Assembly (NCBI GenBank): GCA_964221845.1 | Contig: CAXPZW010000055.1 | Coordinates: 62,001-126,000 of the forward strand | Length of the DNA: 64,000 nucleotides | Direction: 5' to 3' | DNA from: CAXPZW01 sp964221845 | Lineage (GTDB): Bacteria > Bacteroidota > Bacteroidia > Flavobacteriales_D > Sanyastnellaceae | In this document: positions 1 to 8,400 of the stretch, one piece after another | Layout of the letters: each line of letters begins with the position of its first letter | Numbering within the stretch: the stretch's first letter is position 1 | Notes under the pieces: model-generated | Database searches by the model: none | Told to the model about the DNA's origin: nothing | What the model saw: only the letters and a program-made list of their open reading frames with translations | Translations under genes and position numbers: made by a program

Positions 1-1465
1 CGCTGCGGGTAGACCCACACACGTAAAAGTCACCGCTGTCCGAGACGCGTACGCCGTAGCCCATGTCATCTTCGGTGCCGCCCAGGTAGGTGCTGACCAT
101 GAGCGTGGTGAGGTTGGCATTGAGTTGCACGAGCACTGCATCCTGCGCGCCTTCCAAGTCGTCTTGGTACGCGCTGCTGGTGACCGGGAAATCCGAAGAG
201 CGTGTACCGCTCATCACTACCGGTTGCTGGTTGTTGTTGAGGATGATCTCACCGCGGTAGGTGTCGCCGTAGTTGAGCGAGATGGCGTTAGAACCGTCCA
301 TGTCCGAACCGCCAATGTAGCTGCATCCCAGCAGCTCGGTGCCGTCTGCAGAAATGCGTGCGATGGCCATGTCGGTCATGCCGGCCAGGTCGGACTGGTA
401 GGCATCGGACAGGGCCGGAAAATCGTCTGAACTGGTGGTACCAAAGACGTACAGTTCGCCTTGGTCATTGGCCACCATGGAGTGGGGATTCTCGGAGGAG
501 TTGCCACCGATGTAGTTGGCCCAAATCAGGCCGGTGCCGTCAGGAGTGAGCTTGCTCATGGCCCAATCGGTGCCGCCGCCGTTGAACGAAGAATCGTACG
601 CGCCGGTGGTGGAGGGATATCCCGGACCAAAGGCGATGGCGCCGGTGTAAATGTTGCCTTCCAAATCAAAGGTGGCAGTGTGGCCGTAGTTGCTGTCGCC
701 AGTAGAACCGCTGAGCGTAGCGGCAATGAGTTCTGGGTCGATCACCAGGCGGTAGGCGGGGTCGAAGCCTTCTGGGAGTTCAAAGCCAATGTGCCCTTCG
801 CGCCACACGTAAGTACAGGGCACCTCTACCATTTGCCCGTCGATCAGCTGGTAGGCAAAGGGTTTGCCCTCGACAAATTCTCCAATGGAAGTGGCGAGTT
901 TGAGGGTGCCGTCTTCCGCAATCTCCATTCCATCAAGTCCTTCAAAATCCAGCGCAATCAATGCTGCGTCTGCGCCGGGCTCCACCCAAAAGTCGTACTT
1001 GAAATTGCCCTCGCTGCTGTGGACAAACAGATCGATGTTGGGGTAAAGTTGCTCATAGTGCACCGCACCGTGGATGTTCACCGAAGTGCGCCAATCGGCC
1101 GGGTCATTGCCCAAAAAGTAGTTGTGCACTGCTGATTTGGTCAGCTTACCTGTCAGTTGCGCGGACTGGCTGCCCACAAAATGCATCTTCCAAGCGTGGC
1201 CGTGGAGGACGTTGGCCTCCTTCTCTTGCCAAGAAGCTTGGTTGAGGTCGTGGGCCAGGTCACGGCTCTCTTGGGAGAGGAACGTGTAGGTGAAGCAGTG
1301 CTCTTCCAAGAAGACACGGCCACCGTTGAAACCGGTTTGAAACAGGGCGGGGTGTTGCCATTGGCCCAGATTGGGCACAAAGGTGAGGCTGGGGTCGTGG
1401 GCCCACATACCGAGGGCGGGTGCCATCAGCACAACAAGCAGGAGGGTTCGGATCAGGTGCAGCAA
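1..1465 (-). CDS. SBBP beta-propeller secreted protein, partial
   Basis: The minus frame is open to the window edge, so the C-terminus is missing. The N-terminus has a hydrophobic signal-like segment (LLHLIRTLLLVVLMAPALG) followed by SLTFVPNLGQWQHPALFQT, matching the Bacteroidota 'NxGQW..xVLF' N-terminal domain (Pfam DUF7948, from memory). Near the window start the frame reads TYLGGTEDDMGYGVRVSDSG then DFYVCGST, a classic SBBP repeat (Y-G-x-x-V-x-x-x-G-x-x-Y-V-x-G). Such proteins are large, exported cell-surface proteins, often with a type IX secretion tail; the tail would lie outside this window. The start is uncertain: a TTG at 1465 gives a full signal peptide, while the first in-frame ATG (1426) would cut it. 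The family is clear; the substrate or role is unknown. Confidence 0.8.
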   Translation of the reverse strand, partial: MLHLIRTLLLVVLMAPALGMWAHDPSLTFVPNLGQWQHPALFQTGFNGGRVFLEEHCFTYTFLSQESRDLAHDLNQASWQEKEANVLHGHAWKMHFVGSQSAQLTGKLTKSAVHNYFLGNDPADWRTSVNIHGAVHYEQLYPNIDLFVHSSEGNFKYDFWVEPGADAALIALDFEGLDGMEIAEDGTLKLATSIGEFVEGKPFAYQLIDGQMVEVPCTYVWREGHIGFELPEGFDPAYRLVIDPELIAATLSGSTGDSNYGHTATFDLEGNIYTGAIAFGPGYPSTTGAYDSSFNGGGTDWAMSKLTPDGTGLIWANYIGGNSSENPHSMVANDQGELYVFGTTSSDDFPALSDAYQSDLAGMTDMAIARISADGTELLGCSYIGGSDMDGSNAISLNYGDTYRGEIILNNNQQPVVMSGTRSSDFPVTSSAYQDDLEGAQDAVLVQLNANLTTLMVSTYLGGTEDDMGYGVRVSDSGDFYVCGSTRS

Positions 1466-1799
1466 AACGGGCAGTTTAATGTCGGCGTCACGCGTCGACG
1501 TCCACAGTTTAAGACAGCATCGCGCGGTGGAAAGTTGCTTTAAGGTAAAAAATTGTTCTGCTGATTAAAATGACTCTGACGTCTCTTTTGTATTCCTATC
1601 ACTACGAGTCCATGTACTATTCATGCTACAATCTACCCTTACTGCGTTGGTGTCGATTCGCAGCTCCGCGCAGAAGTCGCAGAGAGTCTATCCAAGACCG
1701 CGTGGCTGGATGCCTGGTAAAATATCCGTGAGCGAAAGCTGGTGTTGCGCATGTCCTGATCGGAATCTTTACTTTGCAAGGCACCTAATTGCCTCAGCC

Positions 1800-2546
1800 G
1801 TGTTGAAAACGATCATCATCGATGACGAGGAAGATGCGCGCACCACGCTGCGCAGCTTTGTGACCTCGTACTGCCCCAACCTCGAAATCATCGAGGAAGC
1901 CGAAGGCGTGGCCGACGGCTACCGCAAAATCATGGTCCACTCCCCCGACCTGGTCTTTTTGGACATCCAAATGGACGACGGGACGGGTTTTGACCTGCTG
2001 GGCAAAATCCGCCAGCCGGAGTTCAATGTGATCTTCACCACAGCGTTTGACGAGTACGCGATCAAGGCCTTCAAGTTCTCGGCCATCGACTACCTGCTCA
2101 AACCCATCGACCCCGACGAGCTCATCGAGGCTGTAGCCAAGGCGCGCAAAGAGCACAAGAACCAAGGCGAGCGTTTGGGTGCGCTGGTAGAAACCCACAG
2201 CAGCCAAACCTTTGACCGCATCACCCTCTCCAGCCAGGAAGGGCTCACAGTGGTCAAGCTCGACAACATCCAACGCCTGGAATCGGACTCGAACTACACG
2301 CACTTTTTCCTGCGCACGGGCGAGAAAATCACCGTGCCCAAGTCGTTGAAAGAGTACGAACTCATCTTGCCTACAAGCCGGTTTTACCGCACGCACCAAA
2401 GCCACATCATCAACCTGGACTACGTCAAAAAATTCGTCCGCGAAGACGGCGGTTACGTCCTCATGGACGACGGTGCTGAAATCCTGGTGGCGCGTCGCCG
2501 GAAGGAGGACTTCATTAACGTCCTGACTGGAAAAGGCGGATCTTAG
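1800..2546 (+). CDS. LytTR-family response regulator
   Basis: A two-component response regulator of about 248 aa. An N-terminal receiver domain (residues 1-120) has the acidic pocket IIIDDEED and the phospho-acceptor Asp near residue 55 (VFLDIQMDDGTGFDLL). The C-terminal LytTR DNA-binding domain (about 140-245) shows ITLSSQEG, the RLESDSNYTHFFL core and FYRTHQSHIINLDYVKKF. The frame is open back to an ATG at 1623, but the receiver begins at the GTG at 1800 (VLKTIIIDDE) and the 59 upstream residues look non-coding, so the GTG is chosen. A near-consensus -7 box (TTTACTTTG) lies about 20 bases before it. No histidine kinase is adjacent, so the partner sensor is probably a 7TM/5TM-LytS type encoded elsewhere; that is inference. 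Confidence 0.9.
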   Translation: MLKTIIIDDEEDARTTLRSFVTSYCPNLEIIEEAEGVADGYRKIMVHSPDLVFLDIQMDDGTGFDLLGKIRQPEFNVIFTTAFDEYAIKAFKFSAIDYLLKPIDPDELIEAVAKARKEHKNQGERLGALVETHSSQTFDRITLSSQEGLTVVKLDNIQRLESDSNYTHFFLRTGEKITVPKSLKEYELILPTSRFYRTHQSHIINLDYVKKFVREDGGYVLMDDGAEILVARRRKEDFINVLTGKGGS

Positions 2547-2549
2547 CCT

Positions 2550-2822
2550 AGTGGTTAGTGGAAGTGCAAGTTTTTAGTGCAAGGGGGTTGGGGCCTACCG
2601 TTGTGCTGGGTTGAATTCAAAATGCAGAATGCAAAATGGGGGGGGTGCTCGTGCGATCGTAGTGCTTACTTCCTCCTTCTGGCAGCGCCGAGTACACTCG
2701 GCGCTGAGCAGTATGTCTCGCACCCCCACAAACACCCCACTCTTCACTTTTCACTCTTCACTTTTAACTCCCCCTTCCCTCCCCTTGCACTAAAAACTTG
2801 CACTAACTCCTTGCACTAGCTC
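2550..2822. repeat. Intergenic 13-bp-unit repeat element, copy A
   Basis: A gene-free element bounded by perfect 24-bp inverted arms (2563-2586 and 2781-2804; core CTTGCACTAAAAACTTGCACT). The right arm continues as three 13-bp units beginning CTTGCACTA at 2784, 2797 and 2810. Inside it are a perfect 20-base palindrome GCGCCGAGTACACTCGGCGC near 2686-2705 and a duplicated CACTCTTCACTTTT tract. It resembles the element at 10833-11109 in opposite orientation. Short reading frames here have no coding character. Confidence 0.7.
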
Positions 2823-2857
2823 CCTTCCTTTTTTCCGCAGGGAAAAAAGAAGGGAGC
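2819..2857. terminator. Strong hairpin downstream of LytTR regulator
   Basis: The stem 2819-2836 (GCTCCCTTCCTTTTTTCC) pairs with 2841-2857 with one bulged base and a 4-base loop. It lies between convergent genes and can act on the plus strand for the LytTR gene. It abuts the end of repeat copy A. Confidence 0.55.
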
Positions 2858-2984
2858 GAAGCCGCTGCTTCACTCCCTGCACCTAGATTGTGTTGAAGTT
2901 AACAAGAGTCCTTGGTCGGATCGTTGCTATGCGAACGGGCGGCGTGATCCGCCCTTGTGTTGTTGACCCCAAGGTGCAATGCAA
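2858..2984. other. Gene-free, partly structured spacer
   Basis: No coding sequence is seen. CCTTGG (2910-2915) can pair with CCAAGG (2969-2974), enclosing a GGGCGG/CCGCCC hairpin (2937-2942 with 2949-2954). It may be an extra terminator or a small structured RNA; strand and function are undetermined. Confidence 0.3.
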
Positions 2985-3020
2985 AAACCGCTTGCTCGGG
3001 GGGGATTGAGCAAGCGGTTT
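2983..3020 (-). terminator. Rho-independent terminator of the 3063-3872 gene
   Basis: A perfect 13-bp stem, AAACCGCTTGCTC (2985-2997) with GAGCAAGCGGTTT (3008-3020). On the minus strand it is followed by a T5 run, directly downstream of the stop at 3063. Confidence 0.85.
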
Positions 3021-3062
3021 GGGAGAATGCGTATCCGGCGGGGCCGGTGTGTTTTCGGGAGG

Positions 3063-3872
3063 TCAGAAGTCTTCGCCGTCGCCTTTGAGAGTGGGGGCGG
3101 GCTGTGGGGAGTGGGGCTTGAGAATGCTTGTGTAGGGGGATTTGTCCACCACAAGCAAGGTGATCATCAGGCCCAGGTCCAGCATGATGCTCCAGATGTC
3201 GCCCAGCCAACTGACCTTGGCAAAGAATCCGGTTTCGGTGTCGCCGGTGATGATCAGGATGCGGGCCACAGAGGCCAGGATGCTCACCGTGAGGATGACC
3301 ATGGCCAGTCGGGGCGACCACTTTTTCATCATCAGCATCCAAATCCCTCCGGCGATGAACACCATGTTGATGATCAGTCCAATCCACGCAAAGCGCTTGG
3401 TCCACAGCTTGGTGTGGTCCGAGACCGAGAACATGTCCGAAAAGGCCTTGGGCACGTTACCCACCTTGCGCAGGGATTCGCGCTCAAATTCGGTGAGGTC
3501 CACCCGGTCCATTTCGTCAAAACCGTCTTCCCCGCCGAGGATGGTCTTCAGCGAGTCGATGCTGTGCACCAAGCTGGAGTCGCCCTCAAGGGTTTCGGGC
3601 TCCACTTCGAGTTGTTCTTGGAGTGCGTCGAGTTCTTCCCATTGGGCATCCTTGGTCTCGAGCGAGTCCATCATTTGCTGCCACTCTTGGTCAAATTCTT
3701 CAAACACGTCCTCCCCCTCCTCGTATTGTACTGGTGGGTTCAGGATGCTCTCTTGCAAATCGACTATCTCGTCGACGTAGACGCCTTGGATGTCACTGAA
3801 GAAGCCCAACAGGCCAAACAGGATCAGGCCCACGCCCACAATGATGCCCCAAGCGGGAAGTTTTGGTTTCAT
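3063..3872 (-). CDS. Hypothetical membrane protein
   Basis: About 269 aa, family not recognised. One N-terminal membrane segment (AWGIIVGVGLILFGLLGFF) is followed by a very acidic region of about 120 residues rich in Glu, Asp and Gln (likely helical, probably outside the membrane), then three hydrophobic segments (FAWIGLIINMVFIAGGIWML, LAMVILTVSILASVARILII, IWSIMLDLGLMITLLVV) and a short polar tail. The ATG at 3872 (MKPKLPAW) is preferred; a TTG two codons earlier is possible. It is the last gene before a strong terminator and starts 9 bases after the stop of the upstream lipoprotein gene, so the two are probably co-transcribed. Function unknown. Confidence 0.75.
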   Translation of the reverse strand: MKPKLPAWGIIVGVGLILFGLLGFFSDIQGVYVDEIVDLQESILNPPVQYEEGEDVFEEFDQEWQQMMDSLETKDAQWEELDALQEQLEVEPETLEGDSSLVHSIDSLKTILGGEDGFDEMDRVDLTEFERESLRKVGNVPKAFSDMFSVSDHTKLWTKRFAWIGLIINMVFIAGGIWMLMMKKWSPRLAMVILTVSILASVARILIITGDTETGFFAKVSWLGDIWSIMLDLGLMITLLVVDKSPYTSILKPHSPQPAPTLKGDGEDF

Positions 3873-3881
3873 GGTCAAAAG

Positions 3882-5207
3882 CTAGTGAATGGGTCGGTCA
3901 AACTCGAGGAGGTAGTGGCCCACCAGCGCGTGGCGTTCAAACGACAGCAGCCAAATGTGCAGCGCGTTTGCACGGTCCATATCGCGGTGGATGAGCGGAC
4001 CGTCGATGCCCACTGTGTGGGAATCCAGCCAACGGCCTTGGTCGTCCAGCAGCAATCCAAAGTAGGGGTTCTCGGAGGCGCGCATGGCTTCGTGCTCCTC
4101 GGCGGTTTCGTAAAAAGGGTGGTTGCCAATGCCCATGGACGTGCGGAAGCCCTTGTTGGCCTGCTCCACAGGGAGTGTCGGGTACGACGTAGGGGTCATC
4201 CCGCCAAACACCAGCGTGGTCTCCCGGGTACCGTCCGAAAAGCGCAATTGGTACTCGGTCTGGGTGCCGGTGCCTGCATCGGTGTGGTAGGCCTCAGCGC
4301 CGGTGAGCGACACAAAGCGGCCCAATTCGGTGGGGCGAGGTTCTGCCCTGCTGTAGTAGCCCGGAGGAACAAAGGTGGCAAAGGTGGTGGCGTCGGTTTG
4401 AAGGTCCCGCATGGTTTCAAAGGACTCTGGGGTGACGATCTCCTTGAATTTCTTCTCCCGTGCGCCGCCCAACGGATACATGGCATCACTCAAATCGGTG
4501 ATGCGCACGCCCAAGGTGTCGGTTACCGTGCGCAGCTTGTTCAAATCCACGGGCAAGCGACCGGGATCTTGCCAGCCATACAACGCGTCTTTGTAGTCGT
4601 CAAACTGGATGGCGTTGTGGGCCTCCACCGCGTTGATGTAAATCGGGTGCGGGAAGGTGAACCAACCGTGGGCCCAAGGGGTCTCCTTGCCCTGTTCTTC
4701 CACGTACAGCGCCACTTCCCACAAGCAAGCGTTCAGGCAATTTCGGGCCACGTCCACGCGCACAATGCCGGGGATGTTGGTTTCGTAGGCCGAAGGCGCA
4801 AAACGCACCTGGTTGCGGTTCCACTCTTGGTTGATCAAGGAGATGCGCGTCAACCCGGCGTCGTCCCGAATGCGCTCGGGCACGGTGGGGATGTACTCCT
4901 TGAGCGAGAACTGCGGAAACACCACCGAATCGCCCGCCTCGGTGAAGAAGGCCAAACGCGCCAAATCGGGCGCGATCATGTCCAACTGGGCATCCTTGAA
5001 CAGGTCGTTGCGGTAATCCTCAGAACGAAAGCCGATATCCGGGTTGTCGGGGTATTGCTCGTCGGACAGTTCGGTGATGCCAAAAAAAAACGACTGGGGT
5101 ACAAACGAATCGGGCTCTTCCTTTTCTGGGCGGGCATCGCTCCCCGCATCCGGGGTGCCACAGGCAGTAAAAAGGACAAGTGTTGCAAGCAGGTACAGGC
5201 GGTTCAT
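3882..5207 (-). CDS. Hypothetical lipoprotein
   Basis: About 441 aa. The N-terminus MNRLYLLATLVLFTACGTP is a lipoprotein signal with lipobox LFTAC. The mature protein is acidic and contains no domain I recognise; it mentions no obvious catalytic motif and has conserved-looking patches such as WEVALYVEEQGK, WAHGWFTFPHP and HALHIWLLSFERHAL-like aromatic stretches near the C-terminus. The ATG at 5207 is chosen because it starts the signal peptide; an upstream in-frame ATG adds nine residues that would break it. It is followed at 9 bases by the membrane protein gene. A near -7 box (TACCTTTA) lies 10-17 bases upstream. Likely outer-membrane or periplasmic; function unknown. Confidence 0.75.
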   Translation of the reverse strand: MNRLYLLATLVLFTACGTPDAGSDARPEKEEPDSFVPQSFFFGITELSDEQYPDNPDIGFRSEDYRNDLFKDAQLDMIAPDLARLAFFTEAGDSVVFPQFSLKEYIPTVPERIRDDAGLTRISLINQEWNRNQVRFAPSAYETNIPGIVRVDVARNCLNACLWEVALYVEEQGKETPWAHGWFTFPHPIYINAVEAHNAIQFDDYKDALYGWQDPGRLPVDLNKLRTVTDTLGVRITDLSDAMYPLGGAREKKFKEIVTPESFETMRDLQTDATTFATFVPPGYYSRAEPRPTELGRFVSLTGAEAYHTDAGTGTQTEYQLRFSDGTRETTLVFGGMTPTSYPTLPVEQANKGFRTSMGIGNHPFYETAEEHEAMRASENPYFGLLLDDQGRWLDSHTVGIDGPLIHRDMDRANALHIWLLSFERHALVGHYLLEFDRPIH

Positions 5208-5385
5208 GGGGTAAAGGTAGTGGGCCCGCCGCAATCATGCCGGTAACCTTTGGCCCTTTCAGTCGCTCTTTTCATGACGCCGGCCCACTACCTCCGACTC
5301 CCCTATTCCACATTCAGAGCAAACGACCGCATACTTCTTGGCTGCTCCCACCAAGCCATGGCTGCGCACACCTTGACGTAACGCA

Positions 5386-5415
5386 AGAAGGGCCACCCCT
5401 CTGGGCAGCCCTTCT
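5386..5415 (-). terminator. Terminator of the giant PKD protein gene
   Basis: AGAAGGGC (5386-5393) pairs with GCCCTTCT (5408-5415), about 70 bases after the stop at 5489 on the minus strand. The following T-tract is weak. The rest of 5208-5488 shows nothing else. Confidence 0.5.
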
Positions 5416-5488
5416 CTTCAGATCAAGCATAACTAACCTACCTGATCTTCTCCACTCAACTAAAAAGCGGTGTTGATATGTGGGATCC

Positions 5489-8400
5489 TTACGGACATTG
5501 TTGCTGGAATTTGCCGAGCACTTGCAACAGGTCGCTCACCCCGATGTAGCCATCGTGGTTCACATCCTCTGGACAGGTGTCTTCGCAGTCGCAGTTGAAT
5601 GTGAAGCAGAAGGTCTGTGCACATTCGCCCTCCGGCGAGCTTCCGAACACGGTCAAGCATACGGTATACGCCCCTGGGCCATTCAAGAAGCAGTGGAACG
5701 GGTTGGCATCGGTGCTGGTGGCGCCGTCGCCGAAGTCCCAGAGGTAGCCGGTGATGGTGGTGTGCGGGCCTGCCATGCTGTTGTTGTAGAACTGCATGCA
5801 GCAGCCGGTCTCCACGGTGATCGGATCCATCAGCGCGTTGAACGCAGGGTACAACTCGCAAGGCTGAGGACAATCGCAGTTCACAGTAACCTCTTGGCAA
5901 ACAGTGATGGACGAAGCGCCGGCTGGATCGTCGCAGCAGCTCACGGTCAGGCAAATGGTGTAGGTGCCTGAGGCTGTGTAGGTGTGCGTCGCGTTTTCTT
6001 CGGTGCTGGTGGTGCCGTCACCGAAGCTCCAGAAGAAGCACAGCGGACCGGTGTAGTCGTCGGTGTACCAGAGGTTGGGGTTCACCGTGCAGCCGTCCAC
6101 AATCGGATCAAAGCCGATGCTCGATGGCAAGTCACACGGACAGTTGATCTGTACGTCTTGACAGATGGTGTAGCCCAGACCTGAACCGTCGCAGCAGAAC
6201 ACATCCAAGCATACGGTGTACGCGCCGCTTCCTGGGAAGCTGAAGGTACCGGTGATCGGATCGAACACCACGCCCGCTTGTGGGCTGTGCCACTCGTAGC
6301 AGATGTTGTCACACGGATCTTCTGGCAGAGCCACCACAGGGGTCACGGTGCAATCGTCGTTGTACACCAGGGTGAAGTCCACGTTCGAAGGCAGGTCGCA
6401 TGGGCATTCGATCACCACGGTCTCGCACAAGGTCACGCGCACATCCGGGTTGTCACAGCAGTACACCTCGGCGCAGAGTTCGTACACGCCGCTGCAGGCA
6501 TAGGTGTGGATGGGGCAGAAGTCCAAGATCTCGCTTTGCGAGGTACCGTCACCCCAGATGTAGTCCACACACAGGTCGCTGCCACCGCCGGTGACGCATA
6601 CCCCGATTTGCTTGCATTCGGTGCCGCTGTAGACCACGTCCAAACCGAGGTCGGTGGGCAGTTCACACGGACAGTCTACAGTCACCAATTGACACAGGCT
6701 GTAGCCGATGGTGTTATCGATGCAGCAGAACACGTCCAGGCAAATCTGGTAGGTGCCGTCACCTGGGAAGGTGAAGTCTGCGCCAGTACCGGTCACAATT
6801 ACTCCCACGCCCGGCTCAATCACGGTCCAGTTGTAGCAGATGTCATCGGGGCACACTTCGCTGCCGGTGCCAAACAGGGTGGCGGTGGCGGTGCAGTCGT
6901 CGTTGACGGTCACTCCAAAGTCTACCTGAGGCAGGGTGCATGGGCAGTTCACCTCCACACCGCCGCACAGTACAACCACGTTGGTGGGATCGTCGCAGCA
7001 GTAGATGTGGGCACATACTTCGTACGCACCGTTGCAGTCGTAGGTATGCAGTGGGCAGAAGGCCGCCGATTCGGTTTGAACCGTGCCGTCACCCCAGTAC
7101 CAGTCGATGCAGTATTGGGTAGGATCTGAACCTGCAGGCAGGGTCACACAAGCTCCCCAGGTGTTGCAGTTGGTGTCTGAGTCCACGAGCACCAAGCCCA
7201 TTTCATCGGCGTTTGGCAGGTCGCAACCGCAGTTTTCCACCACGAGGGATTGACACGATGTGGCATAGTGCACGGTGCCATCGGTGTGGATGCAGCAGTC
7301 GGTGTGGCACACTTCGTACACGCCGTTGGAGGTGAAGCAGAACTCGAAGAATTCGCCATTGCCGGCGGTCACCAGCGCCCCGGTCAGGGTATCACGGATT
7401 TCCCATGTGCTGCAGTCCGAGTTCGGATCTGGCGTCAGGTCGGCAAACGCGTAGCAGCAATCGCCGATGGGATCAACCGCAAAGGCAGGATCTGGGGTGC
7501 AGCAGCATTCCAAGAGGTAGTCCACGCAGATGATGGTACCCGCGGTGGGGTCGTACGCAGTGGTGCTGTCGCAGCAGAACACATCGTAACACACACCGTA
7601 GCCGTTCTCGCAGTTGTCACCAAAGTCCACGGTCCAAGTGGCATCGCTAAGCGGCACTACACCACCAAGCACATCCACGTAGGCACACAATTCGTCAGCT
7701 GGGGTAATGCCGTTGTTCACCAGGGTGAAGGTGTACACGCAGCCTTCGTTGGTCACCAGCAGTTCGGGTTGTACATCGCAGCAGCACTCGTGGTCCAGCG
7801 TGAGCTCAACACTCGTAGTTACCGCAACAGTTGGATCATCGCAGCAGTAGATCACTACTTGTGCTTGGTAGTCACCCGGACACGGAGTTGGGAAGGTCAC
7901 CAAGAAGAGGCTCTGTGTCGCGTCGTAGGCAGCAGTGTAGACCACGCCGTCGAAAATGACATCGATGCAATAACCATCAGCGGGCGCGATGCTCAAGGCC
8001 AAAGTCATGGACTCGCAACTCAAAAAGGTGATCGCTGAGAGCAGCGGTTCAGCCACCAAATCGTACGGCTCACATCCGCACCCTTCTACCACGATTTGCT
8101 CGCAGTGTGTTTCGTAGGTCAACAGGCCGGTCGCGTCTTGGCAGCAGTCGGTGTAGCACACGGTGTAGGTGCCGTCTTGCTCAAAGCAGAACTCGTAGTA
8201 ATCGCCGGTGGACGAACCGATCAGGTTGCCCGCAGCATCGTAAACTTCCCAGACGTCGCAATCCAGGTCTGGATCGGGAGTGGGGTCGGCAAACGCGTAG
8301 CAGCAGTCGGCCATAGGATCGATCACGAAGAACGCATCCGGAGTGCAGCCGCCGCAGCCTTCGATGGTCAGGGTTTGACAATCGGTGGCGTAGGTCAGGG

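Noticed and set aside
1623..1799. N-terminal extension of the LytTR regulator
   Set aside because: Basic, low-complexity translation before the receiver domain; it covers the promoter region.
2979..5246. Long plus-strand frame (755 aa) over the membrane protein and lipoprotein genes
   Set aside because: It is antisense to two genes with clear signal or membrane features, spans their boundary and the terminator, and has no domain features; a high-GC shadow.
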